Made by a program: the position numbers and the translations under genes. Below are positions 25,402-34,554 of a stretch of 64,000 bases of DNA, piece after piece. How positions within the stretch are numbered: the first letter of the stretch is position 1; the number at the start of each line of letters is the position of its first letter. The notes below the pieces were generated by a model. The model was not told where the DNA came from. It was given only the letters and a program-made list of their open reading frames with translations, and made no database searches. The DNA is from SZAS-103 sp038226665 (GTDB taxonomy: Bacteria > Pseudomonadota > Gammaproteobacteria > Xanthomonadales > Xanthomonadaceae): NCBI GenBank assembly GCA_038226665.1, contig JBBRQI010000001.1:124001-188000 (forward strand). Reading direction: 5' to 3'.

Positions 25402-26598
25402 TCAGGCCACCGCCCGCGTCGCGTTCGTCTGCACGCGATCCATGAAGCGCCGCATCGGCTCACGATAGCGCTCGAAGTGGAAGGGATTGTCGCGACGGCA
25501 CGCTTGCTTCATCGCATCGAGTGCGGGTTCATCGATGGAAACCGCCGTGCGAAGAACTGCGGTCAGCTCCGCGACACCCGGCTGCTCCAGCAGGAATCCG
25601 TTGGCTCCGTTCTTGAGAAAATCCGCGATGTCGCTCGTGCGATTGGTGATGGTTGGCACGCCGCAACTCGTCGCCTCGACGTATTTGGTCGGAAAGCCGA
25701 TCTGGCTGACCCTGTTGAGCGGACGCAGAAAGACCGAGTAGTCGGCCGCCTTCAACCGTGCGATCGCTTCGTCGTGGCTGACACGGCCGAGGAACGCGAT
25801 CGATGCGCCGAGCCGGTCGACGGTCCCGGTCAGCCGTGGAAAGGCCGCGAGCAGTTGTTCGCGGGTGATGCCGACCACGGAAAACACGAAATCCTGTCGC
25901 TCGCGCGCGAGGGTGCCGAACGCCTCGACCACCAGGTGCACCAAGTCTTTGCTCATTCCCAAACCGGGGCTGCCGACATAGATGAACTGACGCACGGCGG
26001 CAGCGCGCGCGCCATTGTCCGCCTGCCATTTCGCATCGTTTCCGTCCACCACGAACGGCAGCACGATGGTGTTGAGTTGCGGTATGCGCCTTTGCAGGTG
26101 GGTGGAACCGCAGATCACGTTGCCGGCCTCGCGGGTCAGCTTGCGCAGGCGATAGGCGGACTCGAACATCCGTCGCAGGTTGCGCACCGGATTCGGGCCT
26201 TCCCATCCGTACCATTCCGTGCATTCCGCGACCACGCCGATGCCGGCGCGCTTGCACTTGCGGATCAGCGCTCGCAGGGCCACTGCCGGATAGTTGTATG
26301 CGATGACCGAATGCAGCGTATCCAGACCGATCTCTTCGGCCACTGACCAGACCGAATCGATCGATCGCGTGTAGTCGGGCCACGACCCGTTCGCGAACGG
26401 CTTGCGCACGTCCCTGCATTCGAAGCCGCCGATCCGGGTCGGCGAAGGCAGGTCGTCGAGCGTCGCTCCGAGCTTGCCGAGCAAGGTGACCTCGTAGCCC
26501 AGCGACCCAAGCAGCCGCGCATTCTCCAGCGCGCGTTGCGCCGAGGCGTTGCGGTCCGGGAAGCGAAATCCGCCCGTGTAGATGACGCGGTTCCGCAT
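25402..26598 (-). CDS. GT4-type glycosyltransferase
   Basis: This 398-residue GT-B protein has an N-terminal VIYTGGFRFPDRNASAQRAL acceptor loop and a C-terminal donor part with FIYVGSPGLGMSKDL and IGFPTKYVEATSCGVPTITN. It resembles the transferase at 19190 over both halves. The start at 26598 was preferred to a longer frame (to 26652) because homology begins there; the upstream part is antisense to the end of the polymerase gene. It is one base from the polymerase stop. Confidence 0.8.
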   Translation of the reverse strand: MRNRVIYTGGFRFPDRNASAQRALENARLLGSLGYEVTLLGKLGATLDDLPSPTRIGGFECRDVRKPFANGSWPDYTRSIDSVWSVAEEIGLDTLHSVIAYNYPAVALRALIRKCKRAGIGVVAECTEWYGWEGPNPVRNLRRMFESAYRLRKLTREAGNVICGSTHLQRRIPQLNTIVLPFVVDGNDAKWQADNGARAAAVRQFIYVGSPGLGMSKDLVHLVVEAFGTLARERQDFVFSVVGITREQLLAAFPRLTGTVDRLGASIAFLGRVSHDEAIARLKAADYSVFLRPLNRVSQIGFPTKYVEATSCGVPTITNRTSDIADFLKNGANGFLLEQPGVAELTAVLRTAVSIDEPALDAMKQACRRDNPFHFERYREPMRRFMDRVQTNATRAVA

Positions 26599-26599
26599 G

Positions 26600-27907
26600 T
26601 CAGGACATCGCCTTGGCGCGCGCGCTCGGCGATGGGCGTTGGCTTGGGTCATCGCGGCGATCGCCCCGATGCAGGTACGACATCGCCGCCGGATAGAACA
26701 CGAACACCATGAATCCGAATGAGGCGAATACGTTGTTCAGCATCGAGAACAGAATCACCACGAACACCACCGAGAGGGCGACACCGAAATTACGGGCGGA
26801 ATGGCGCAGCACCCGCAGCGGCAGGGAAAACAGCAGGTAGGCGAAAATCGATCCGAAAATGATGCCGTATTCCGCAAAGCGATCCAGAATCGCTGAATGC
26901 TTGCCGACGTCGTCGATCGACAGAGTGCCGATCACCGGATTTTCGATGAAGAGCTGCATGCTGCGGGTGTAGCGTTCCGAACGGCCCTTGACAGTACCAA
27001 CGCTCTTGGATTCCTCCAGGCTGGCGCGAAAATCGCGCGCTTTCGGCGCCAACAAGGTGCCTTGCGTCTCGGCCACCGCAAAATCGGCGAGCGGCTCCAG
27101 GGCGTATGCCGCGATCGTGAACACCGACAGCGACGCCACCACCAACACCGCGATCGACCATGGGCTGCGGCTGCGGATCGTGGAGACCAGCCCGAGGCTG
27201 ACCAGCGTGATCAGCACTGCGATCATGTAGCCCGCATTGAAGACGACGATGATCGACAACGCCAGATTCAGGAAGATCAGCAGCCATGCCGCCCCGCGCT
27301 TTGCCGCAGAGCCGGCGATCGCATCCCAGTTCACCCGCGAGGGCGCGATCACGAAATAAGCCAGGATCGGTATCGAGACCATCACCGAATAGATCAGCCC
27401 GAAGCCACCGATACCCGCATCCTGCAACTCCTGCGACTGTGCGGACGCGCGCGTCACGAGGCGCGATGCATTGCTGCCGAAAGTCGTGTAACCGCGCAGC
27501 GTGGTGTACAGCCAGATCGGGAAGAGCAGCAGCGCGATCCAGAACAACGGCCGCATCCGCCAGATGCCGCGGCGGCGGTAACTCTCATGAATCAGCAGGA
27601 ACATCAACATGATCCAGGATTGGTATTGCCTGGCGATGTTGGCCTGATCGGGAACGATCATCTCGATGCAGACGGTGTAGAACAGATACACGAATACCAG
27701 CAGCACCGTCCCGCTGGGCTTGAAGAAGATGTTGTCCGGCCGCAGCAGTTCGATCGCCGCCCATAGTGCAGCCGAGACGAGCGCAAGCGCGCGGTAGACA
27801 TCGCCAATCGCTAGTGGCGGCGAAATCGCCCATGCCACCAGATAGGCCAGGCACAGCATCTGGATGACATCCGAGACGCCCATCGCGGGCTTGTCCATCT
27901 CGGTCAC
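26600..27907 (-). CDS. wzy: Wzy-type polysaccharide polymerase (candidate)
   Basis: This 435-residue integral membrane protein has about 10-11 hydrophobic segments and a large predicted periplasmic loop at about 285-345. In that loop, RYTRSMQLFIENPVIGTLSIDD followed by GKHSAILDRFAEYG matches the pattern of the O-antigen ligase/polymerase superfamily. Wzy proteins are poorly conserved, so the call rests on topology, the loop motif and the operon position beside the flippase and glycosyltransferases. The start is GTG, overlapping the upstream epimerase stop (GTGA). The O-antigen-ligase-like protein at 32278 is the other superfamily member, and the roles could be reversed. Confidence 0.78.
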   Translation of the reverse strand: MTEMDKPAMGVSDVIQMLCLAYLVAWAISPPLAIGDVYRALALVSAALWAAIELLRPDNIFFKPSGTVLLVFVYLFYTVCIEMIVPDQANIARQYQSWIMLMFLLIHESYRRRGIWRMRPLFWIALLLFPIWLYTTLRGYTTFGSNASRLVTRASAQSQELQDAGIGGFGLIYSVMVSIPILAYFVIAPSRVNWDAIAGSAAKRGAAWLLIFLNLALSIIVVFNAGYMIAVLITLVSLGLVSTIRSRSPWSIAVLVVASLSVFTIAAYALEPLADFAVAETQGTLLAPKARDFRASLEESKSVGTVKGRSERYTRSMQLFIENPVIGTLSIDDVGKHSAILDRFAEYGIIFGSIFAYLLFSLPLRVLRHSARNFGVALSVVFVVILFSMLNNVFASFGFMVFVFYPAAMSYLHRGDRRDDPSQRPSPSARAKAMS

Positions 27908-28923
27908 CGCTGGGGCGCAACACGGTAGTAGTCGCGGTACCAGGCAACGAACGCGGCGACGCCCTCCTCGATCGACACGCCGGGCTGGTAATCGACGTCC
28001 GTGGCCAGATCGGTGCAGTCCGCCTCGGTGTCAGGCACGTCGCCGGCCTGCAGCGGCAGCATCTGCATGGTCGCCTTGCGGCCCAGGCAATGTTCCAGCA
28101 CCTCGATGTAGCGCAGCAGCTCCTCGCTGCGGCGACTGCCGATGTTGTAGATGCGGTATGGCGCGTTGCTGCTGGCTGGATCGGGCGCATTGCTGTCCCA
28201 TCCCGCATTCGCAGTCGCCACGCGATCCACGCAGCGCAGCACGCCTTCGACGATATCGTCGATGTAGGTGAAGCTGCGCTTGTGGCGGCCGTGATTGAAC
28301 ACCTTGATCGGCTCGCCTGCGAGGATCGCCCTGGTGAACATGAACAATGCCATGTCCGGCCTGCCCCACGGCCCATACACAGTAAAGAAGCGCAGCCCCG
28401 TGCATGGAAAGCCGTACAGATGCGCGTAGCCGTGCGCCATCATCTCGTTGGCTTTCTTGGTCGCCGCGTACAGTGTCAGCGGGTGCTCGGTCGGCTGGTG
28501 CTCGGAGAACGGCATGCGCGTATTCGCGCCGTACACCGAACTGGTCGAAGCGAACACCAGGTGCTCTACGCCGTACTGGCGGCATCCTTCGAGGACATGC
28601 AGGAATCCGGTGACGTTGCTGGACACATACACATGCGGATTCTCGGCCGCGTAACGCACTCCAGCTTGCGCAGCGAGATTGACGACCCGTTGCGGCCGAT
28701 GCTCGGCGAACGTGCGCTCCACGGCGGCGCGGTCCGCCAGATCGGCGGTGACATGCGTGTAGTGCGGATGATCGACGATGCGCGCGAGCCGGGCCTTCTT
28801 GAGGTCGACGTCGTAATAGTCGCTGAGGTTGTCGATGCCGACGACCTCGTCGCCGCGCGCCAGCAGGCGCAGCGCAACATGCGATCCGATGAAGCCGGCG
28901 GTTCCGGTGACGAGTACCTTCAT
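27904..28923 (-). CDS. UDP-glucuronate 4-epimerase-like (LpsL/CapI type)
   Basis: This 339-residue extended SDR has VTGTAGFIGSHVALRLL, then GIDNLSDYYDVDLKKARL. The latter is characteristic of the GAE/LpsL group that handles UDP-glucuronic acid rather than UDP-glucose. Other motifs are STSSVYGANTRMPFSE, the YAATKKANE catalytic pair, TVYGPWGRPDMALF and SFTYIDDIVEGV. It would make UDP-galacturonic acid or, with the TviB-type dehydrogenase of this operon as supplier, a UDP-hexosaminuronic acid epimer. It overlaps the acyltransferase stop by 4 bp. Confidence 0.87.
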   Translation of the reverse strand: MKVLVTGTAGFIGSHVALRLLARGDEVVGIDNLSDYYDVDLKKARLARIVDHPHYTHVTADLADRAAVERTFAEHRPQRVVNLAAQAGVRYAAENPHVYVSSNVTGFLHVLEGCRQYGVEHLVFASTSSVYGANTRMPFSEHQPTEHPLTLYAATKKANEMMAHGYAHLYGFPCTGLRFFTVYGPWGRPDMALFMFTRAILAGEPIKVFNHGRHKRSFTYIDDIVEGVLRCVDRVATANAGWDSNAPDPASSNAPYRIYNIGSRRSEELLRYIEVLEHCLGRKATMQMLPLQAGDVPDTEADCTDLATDVDYQPGVSIEEGVAAFVAWYRDYYRVAPQR

Positions 28924-30926
28924 TGCATTCGACCTGTCTGAATGACCGTCGCGCCGGATGCCAGAGGATGCGTGAGCAGTCCGGATTGTGCGAGGACGGA
29001 GGTTATTTGTGGCGCACGCGATACTGCGCCCGCCACGCTGAGGTGGTGTTTGTCGCGGTATAGCGGAACGCCGTCTTCCTGGTAGCGGCAAGTCCCATCG
29101 CCGCCGCAAAACCACGGCGCGACCTCGAAGAACTTGACCAAGCCCTTTGCCGCCGCCGCCGTGGCCGCTGACGACAGGACTGGAGCGTTAGTTGCGCGAT
29201 GCTCGGCCAACAATAGAGGTCGCATCGGTTCCCGGCCGGTTCGCTGCGTGAGAGCCATTGCGAGCGGCACTTCCTTATTCGCCGTTGGAACCGGTCCCAG
29301 CAAGACCGAGGTCAACTGGCGGTCCTTTAGATACTGCAGGGTGTCGTCCAGGGCAGTCGATGAAACCCGCGCATTGCCGGTGAGGCCCGCATCGTTGGAC
29401 AATGCATAACCGCTGTCGGCGAAGTATGGGTTCCACGCTGCTGCCATAACCACGCCCTTGAGGTTGTGTTGTTGCCCGATGAACTTCTTCACTTCGAGGT
29501 TCTGGTCGTGACAACCCGGATCATGGCTGTTGTGGACGCCGAACAACGGCGGGCACGCCGAGTTGGGCACGAACCAGGCGGACATGTGCTGCTGTTTCAG
29601 CACGAGGTCGAACCCGGGCGCCCATGCCAGCGCATGGCTGTCGCCCCAGAGCATCAGGCTCGGCGGCCCGGCCGCGGGATCGCCGATCACGCAGAACGTT
29701 TTCGCCTTCTTGTTCGGGCGGTTGTCGCATTCGAGGAAGGGGACTACCGGGCTGCGATCCTTGTCGAGCTGGACGGTACGTGCATCGAAGCGACCCGGCG
29801 CACCGTGCATCCGCACACCGACCATCCCGGCGGCGACCAGCAGGCACATCGCCAGCCCGGCGCCAGCGAACAGCGAGCCGCGTTTCGCACCGACGCGACG
29901 CCGGCGGAACGGCTGCTCGATCAGGTGATAGGAAGCCATTGCCGCGAGCAGCGATGCCGCGAGCACGACCCATACCAGCGGGCCCAGCGGATCCATTGCG
30001 ACTTCGAAGCGCGTGAAGACGATCAGCGGCCAGTGCCACAGGTACAGCGAATAGGAGATCGCACCGATGTAGACGATCGGTCGAATCGACAGCAGGCGCG
30101 ACGGCGCGCTCGATCCGCTCGCCCCGACATGCAGCAGCATCGCTGCGCCCAGCACGGGCGGCAGCGCGGCCCAGCCCGGAAACAGGGTGGCCGGCGAATA
30201 GAAGAAGACCGCGTAGGCGATCAGCGCGAGTCCCGACGCACCCACGACCTCGCGCAGCCAGGGCGACTGCAGCGGCTTGACCATGTCCAGTGCAAGCAGG
30301 CAGCCGGCCGCAAGTTCCCACGCGCGAAACGGGGCAAGGTAGAAGACCATCGTTGGATAGCGATGCATGACCACGATCGCAGCCACGAACGACAGGAGTG
30401 CCGCCAGCGCAGTGATCCAGCGCACAAGACGCGGCACGAACCGGCAGCAGGCGAGCAGGAAGATCGGGAACAGCAGATAGAACTGTTCTTCGACCGCGAG
30501 CGACCACGTATGCAGCAATGGATTGAGCGTGGAATCGGTGGAGAAATAGCCGCCGTTGAGCCAGAAGGTCACGTTCGATGAAAACAGCACGGTCGCGATC
30601 GCGCCGCGCAGCGTGATCAGGAAATCGCTCGGCAGGAGCACGAACCAGCTAGCCACGAGGACGCAGGCGAGCATCGCGAAAAGCGCCGGGAACAGCCTGC
30701 GCACGCGGCGCTCGTAGAATCCGGCGAACGTGAAACTGCCCTGATCGATTTCACGCTTGATGATGCCGGTGATGAGATAGCCGGATATCACATAGAAGAT
30801 GTCGACGCCGACAAACCCGCCCGGACATCCGAGCCCGAGGTGGTACAGCACGACGGGCAAGACTGCGATCGCGCGAAGGCCATCGATATCGGGACGATAC
30901 CTGTCGCCGATGGTGCCCGACTTCAC
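28920..30926 (-). CDS. Acyltransferase-3 / SGNH-hydrolase fusion (OafA-like)
   Basis: This 668-residue protein has an N-terminal acyltransferase-3 membrane domain (about 1-345, ten or so segments). It starts RYRPDIDGLRAIAVLPVVLYH with the catalytic His, and WSLAVEEQFYLLFP follows. After a short linker comes a periplasmic SGNH domain (about 410-668) with LMLWGDSHALAW and a late DKHHLS motif. This arrangement acetylates or otherwise acylates O-antigen and exopolysaccharide sugars across the inner membrane. The GTG start at 30926 overlaps the dehydrogenase stop (GTGA); a longer upstream extension is antisense to that gene. It probably adds an acyl group to the repeat unit. Confidence 0.88.
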   Translation of the reverse strand: MKSGTIGDRYRPDIDGLRAIAVLPVVLYHLGLGCPGGFVGVDIFYVISGYLITGIIKREIDQGSFTFAGFYERRVRRLFPALFAMLACVLVASWFVLLPSDFLITLRGAIATVLFSSNVTFWLNGGYFSTDSTLNPLLHTWSLAVEEQFYLLFPIFLLACCRFVPRLVRWITALAALLSFVAAIVVMHRYPTMVFYLAPFRAWELAAGCLLALDMVKPLQSPWLREVVGASGLALIAYAVFFYSPATLFPGWAALPPVLGAAMLLHVGASGSSAPSRLLSIRPIVYIGAISYSLYLWHWPLIVFTRFEVAMDPLGPLVWVVLAASLLAAMASYHLIEQPFRRRRVGAKRGSLFAGAGLAMCLLVAAGMVGVRMHGAPGRFDARTVQLDKDRSPVVPFLECDNRPNKKAKTFCVIGDPAAGPPSLMLWGDSHALAWAPGFDLVLKQQHMSAWFVPNSACPPLFGVHNSHDPGCHDQNLEVKKFIGQQHNLKGVVMAAAWNPYFADSGYALSNDAGLTGNARVSSTALDDTLQYLKDRQLTSVLLGPVPTANKEVPLAMALTQRTGREPMRPLLLAEHRATNAPVLSSAATAAAAKGLVKFFEVAPWFCGGDGTCRYQEDGVPLYRDKHHLSVAGAVSRAPQITSVLAQSGLLTHPLASGATVIQTGRMQ

Positions 30927-32215
30927 AGGCGCCCGTCCGCCAGGCCGGCCGGCAGCAGGCTCTTCACGTCGAACAGCACGCCGTTCGCATTGAGCAACCC
31001 GCGCATCCATGCGGCGCCGCGTTCGCGAAAGCGGTCGTGGCCGACTGCGAGGATCACTGCGTCGTAGCGGCCAGCTTCCGGTTCGGCGATGAGCGTGAGG
31101 CCGTATTCCTGCTGCGCCTCGACCGCGTCGGCCCAGGGATCGTGCACGTCGACCAATGCACCGAATTCGATGAATTCGGTCACGATGTCAGTGACCTTGG
31201 TGTTGCGCAGGTCGGGACAGTTTTCCTTGAATGTGAGGCCCAGCATCAGAATGTGCGCGTCCGCAACCGGCTTGCGGCGACGGTTCATCAATTTGACGAC
31301 GCGCTGCGCGACGTATGCGCCCATGCCGTCGTTGATGCGGCGGCCGGCGAGGATCATCTCGGGGTGGTGGCCGACAGCCTGCGCCTTGTGGGTGAGGTAG
31401 TAAGGATCGACGCCGATGCAATGTCCGCCGACCAGGCCAGGCCGGAACGGCAGGAAATTCCATTTGGTCGCGGCAGCTTCCAGCACTTCGGAAGTGTCGA
31501 TGTCGAGCCGCTCGAAGATCATCGCGAGTTCGTTGATCAATGCAATGTTGACGTCGCGCTGCGTGTTTTCGATCACTTTGGCGGCTTCGGCGACCTTGAT
31601 CGAACTGGCCTTGTGGGTGCCGGCGGTGATGATGCTGGCATATAGAGCATCCACGAAATCGGCAATTTCCGGGGTCGAACCGGAGGTCACTTTCTTGATC
31701 GACGGCAAGCGATGCTGCTTGTCGCCGGGGTTGATGCGTTCGGGGCTGTAACCAGCGAAAAAGTCGGCGTTGAATGCGAGGCCGGAGACCCGCTCGAGAA
31801 TCGGCACGCAGACTTCTTCGGTCGCACCCGGGTAGACGGTCGATTCGTACACGACCACATCGCCCGCCTTCAGAACGCTTCCTATGGATTCGCTGGCCTT
31901 GATCAACGGCGTGAAGTCGGGCGTCTTGAACGCATCGATCGGCGTCGGCACAGTGACGATGAAGACGTTGCACGCGCGCAGATCGTCGAGCTTGTCGGTG
32001 AAACGCAAGCGCGCCGCTTCGGCCAGCTCGGTGGCGCTCACCTCGAGGGTATGATCCCTGCCCTCGCCGAGCGCGCTGATGCGCGCGGGATTGATATCGA
32101 AACCGACGGTGTCGTAGCGCCTGCCGAACTCGACTGCGAGAGGCAGCCCGACGTAACCCAAACCAACGATTCCGATTCTGCTCTGATTCAAGTCTGGCTG
32201 GTTCAATTCCCGCAT
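30923..32215 (-). CDS. tviB: UDP-GlcNAc 6-dehydrogenase (TviB/WbpO type)
   Basis: This 430-residue UDP-sugar 6-dehydrogenase has the NAD motif GIVGLGYVGLPLAVEFG at about 15-31. The catalytic Cys is at about 266 in GLVGGHCIGVDPYYLTHKA. VYESTVYPGATEEVC and GYSPERINPGDKQHRL are close to TviB/WbpO sequences, which oxidise UDP-GlcNAc (or UDP-GalNAc) to the uronic acid. It probably supplies a hexosaminuronic acid for the repeat unit. It is the first gene of the long coupled operon, after a 62-base gap to the ligase-like gene. That gap is too short and lacks a hairpin, so read-through from further upstream is possible. Confidence 0.88.
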   Translation of the reverse strand: MRELNQPDLNQSRIGIVGLGYVGLPLAVEFGRRYDTVGFDINPARISALGEGRDHTLEVSATELAEAARLRFTDKLDDLRACNVFIVTVPTPIDAFKTPDFTPLIKASESIGSVLKAGDVVVYESTVYPGATEEVCVPILERVSGLAFNADFFAGYSPERINPGDKQHRLPSIKKVTSGSTPEIADFVDALYASIITAGTHKASSIKVAEAAKVIENTQRDVNIALINELAMIFERLDIDTSEVLEAAATKWNFLPFRPGLVGGHCIGVDPYYLTHKAQAVGHHPEMILAGRRINDGMGAYVAQRVVKLMNRRRKPVADAHILMLGLTFKENCPDLRNTKVTDIVTEFIEFGALVDVHDPWADAVEAQQEYGLTLIAEPEAGRYDAVILAVGHDRFRERGAAWMRGLLNANGVLFDVKSLLPAGLADGRL

Positions 32216-32277
32216 TTCGTGCGAAACCCATCTTGTTGGCTGGGCATGATCGCCGATTCCATGAGTTACGTCACGCT

Positions 32278-33777
32278 TCAGGAACTTTTACTGATTCCTT
32301 TCGGCTCCGGTTTCGCATCGGCGGCCGGCAAAACCAGCGCGCAACAAAGCCCGAAAACGACGAGGATCGCCGTCTTGCGCAGCGGATAATCGATATAGCT
32401 GTGCGCCAGCAACAGCGCGATGGACAAAGTCGCCGCCTGGCCGATCAACGAAGCGCGCGTCTTGTCCTTCCAGGCAAGCCAAATGCACCATGCAAACCAT
32501 CCCATGAATCCGGTGCCCAGCAGCAGTCCCGGGTAGCCGGTCTCAAGCCATAGTTCGTGATAATCGCCATGCGCGCGGTTGATGTAATACGGACCCAAAT
32601 CCTGCTCGGGCGAAACCACCTCATATGCCTGCACGAACGTGCCCAGTCCCGATCCCCATGGGCCGAAATGACGCGCGGCCTCGAGCGTCATGTCATGCAC
32701 CTTCCAGCGCATGCCGATATCGGCGCCTTGATCGAACCTGGCGATTGTCGCCGATCCGGCGACAATGACCGTCGCCATCACGCCAATCATCGCGCATGCG
32801 ACGATGGACAAGAGGACTGCCTTCTTCAGACGATATCTGCGCAAAAGTGCAAGGCTGCCGAAGATGGCCAGGGCGCCGAGGATCAGCGCCGCGCGCGAAC
32901 GGGTTTCAAAAGCTGCTATCAACAGAGTCATGATCACAAGACCCAACAGACCCATCCATGGCACCCATGTCTGCGGTTCGGATCTGCGGCGGCTGACCCA
33001 CAAACTCAGGGCCACAGCAACAGCAAGCGGAATCGTCATCGCCAGAAACGTGCCGAAATGATTGCGGTTGGAAAACAAGCCCGCAAAAGCATCGGAATAA
33101 ACTGGCGTTTTGTTGATGGCTTGCGGTGTGGATGCCACCAGGCCATTCATCTTGGCCAACAGATCGCCCACGCTCGGCGCTGCGGCTGGCGTACCGCCGT
33201 GAAGCGCAAGTCCAATCAGCGTCATCGCAATTCCACCGATGAACAGCAGCCACAGCAGCGCGTTGCGCTGTTGTTGCGACATCCAGCGCACCGCGAGAAA
33301 CATCCCGATCGCCGGCAGCGTCCACTGCAATGCACGCTCGGTGTTGAGCGGGTTCAGGCTGAGCGATGTCCATGCCGGCGTGACGCCGACGCTGCGCATG
33401 TCGCGCAACAAATCGGCGCGCCCGGGAAGCGCTGTCCACCATGCGAGCGGCAGGGGCGCAAGTTGCACGAATGCCAGCACCACGATGCCGAAGAGGATGC
33501 ACAACGCCGCGCGATCCGGACCCCGCAACGGGCTTTGCACCCATTGCACTCCGGCGAGCACAATCAACGGTAACGCGCACAGCTGCACGGCAGTGTCGCC
33601 GAACGAGCCTCCGCTGCCGCCGAACAGCAGGCCGCAGATAAAAACCGCACAGGTCAGCAGGAACACAATCGGGGACACCCCCGCCGGATCGTTCCAGAGC
33701 GGGGCGGATGGGGCCGATTCACGTTGGTGCCGTAGCGAATGCGAATGACGGCGATGCGAGCCCGAAGTCGGAGTCAT
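32278..33777 (-). CDS. O-antigen ligase-like membrane protein
   Basis: This 499-residue protein has about 11-12 hydrophobic segments and the O-antigen ligase (PF04932-like) core. AAFETRSRAALILGALAIF is followed, after a large loop, by GPWGSGLGTFVQAYEVV and NRAHGDYHELWLETGYPG. The Arg and His residues of this loop are typical of ligases and polymerases that act on undecaprenyl-PP glycans in the periplasm. The N-terminal 40 residues are charged and cytoplasmic. It could ligate the polymer to an acceptor or polymerise it; the gene at 26600 is the other candidate. A terminator (33873) upstream separates it from the secreted-protein gene. Confidence 0.82.
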   Translation of the reverse strand: MTPTSGSHRRHSHSLRHQRESAPSAPLWNDPAGVSPIVFLLTCAVFICGLLFGGSGGSFGDTAVQLCALPLIVLAGVQWVQSPLRGPDRAALCILFGIVVLAFVQLAPLPLAWWTALPGRADLLRDMRSVGVTPAWTSLSLNPLNTERALQWTLPAIGMFLAVRWMSQQQRNALLWLLFIGGIAMTLIGLALHGGTPAAAPSVGDLLAKMNGLVASTPQAINKTPVYSDAFAGLFSNRNHFGTFLAMTIPLAVAVALSLWVSRRRSEPQTWVPWMGLLGLVIMTLLIAAFETRSRAALILGALAIFGSLALLRRYRLKKAVLLSIVACAMIGVMATVIVAGSATIARFDQGADIGMRWKVHDMTLEAARHFGPWGSGLGTFVQAYEVVSPEQDLGPYYINRAHGDYHELWLETGYPGLLLGTGFMGWFAWCIWLAWKDKTRASLIGQAATLSIALLLAHSYIDYPLRKTAILVVFGLCCALVLPAADAKPEPKGISKSS

Positions 33778-33872
33778 GCCAGAAGCAATCGCAGTTCCGG
33801 CAATGGCGCGCTTATTCGAATCGACATCGGATCCTGCTGCGGCATATTTGCGAGGGGAAAGACAGGATGCCC

Positions 33873-33906
33873 AAAAAGACCAGGCCGCGTCGAGCGCGGC
33901 CTGGTC
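33873..33906 (-). terminator. Rho-independent terminator, minus strand
   Basis: A perfect 12-bp stem (arms 33878-33889 and 33895-33906) with a 5-base loop is followed on the minus strand by a T5 tract (33873-33877 on the plus strand is A5). It lies 19 bases after the stop of the gene at 33925 and should end that transcript. It separates the export/regulation operon from the ligase-like gene and the glycan operon. Confidence 0.9.
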
Positions 33907-33924
33907 AGGTTGCTGTCAGCCTGA

Positions 33925-34446
33925 TTACGGCTGGCTGATTCCCTGATGATGGTTGTCGCTGCCACCCGAAGAGGCAATTGCTGCTGCGATGAGAACGACA
34001 CCGACTGCACCTGCGGCGACGACGTAGTTGTTGTCTCCAGGCGCTTCAACCGCTGCGCAAGCTTCCGGATGACCATCCTTGTCGCGGCATTTCTTCCGAT
34101 CGTCGGTGTCGCCAACGGCTTGGGCGTACATCCGTCCAATCTTTTTCACCGGCAACCCAGCCTGCGGCACGGAATTGACACTGTACAGGCTCCCCGACGG
34201 AACAGCCGCTTTGCTGCCATCGGCGTAGGTCAAGGTTGCAGTACCGCCCTGCATCACCATCACTCGATCGCCAGGCTTGAGGATTTGGCCGGGCCGGGCA
34301 GTCACAAAATGCGAGCCGTCGTTCACCAGCACGGTGCCTTGGCTAGAGGACAACGTCGGGCCAATGAGATTGGTGGATGACGTCGCAGCCCCCGCAGTCG
34401 TGGACAGGCCCAGAAAAACTGCCGCGAGTAATACATTGCGAATCAT
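33925..34446 (-). CDS. Secreted FecR/SH3-like protein with Gly-rich hydrophobic tail
   Basis: This 173-residue protein has a signal peptide at 1-20 ending in TAGA-A. The central part (about 35-100) has a beta-rich FecR/SH3-like pattern: GTVLVNDGSHFVTARPGQ, then LKPGDRVMVMQGGTATLTYADG. A short Cys-containing stretch follows (KKCRDKDGHPEACAAV), then a hydrophobic helix (about 138-158) and a Ser/Gly/His end. Such proteins recur near exopolysaccharide loci, but their function is not established. The ribosome site is GAGG, about 8 bases upstream of the start at 34446. It has its own candidate promoter (34493-34521) and terminator, so it may be expressed separately from the genes around it. Confidence 0.72.
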   Translation of the reverse strand: MIRNVLLAAVFLGLSTTAGAATSSTNLIGPTLSSSQGTVLVNDGSHFVTARPGQILKPGDRVMVMQGGTATLTYADGSKAAVPSGSLYSVNSVPQAGLPVKKIGRMYAQAVGDTDDRKKCRDKDGHPEACAAVEAPGDNNYVVAAGAVGVVLIAAAIASSGGSDNHHQGISQP

Positions 34447-34492
34447 GGCTTCACCTCTCATCAACGGGGCGCCTTTTAAGCAGGCTTGTGAA

Positions 34493-34521
34493 AATCTACG
34501 CTGACATTGACCGTATTGCAA
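34493..34521 (-). promoter_or_regulatory. Candidate sigma-70 promoter for the FecR-like gene
   Basis: On the minus strand, TTGCAA (34516-34521) and TAGATT (34493-34498) are separated by 17 bases, each matching four of six consensus positions. They lie 47 to 75 bases upstream of the start at 34446, in the 108-base gap after the TPR gene. This is a weak match on its own. The clean terminator after the gene makes a private promoter more likely. Confidence 0.4.
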
Positions 34522-34554
34522 GCCTCAATCTGAACCTTCGCCGATACAAGTGTG

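Noticed and set aside
23812..26346. An 844-codon plus-strand open frame
   Set aside because: It is antisense to three well-supported glycosyltransferase genes, shows no domain, and is Arg/His-rich as expected for a reverse-frame shadow in GC-rich DNA.
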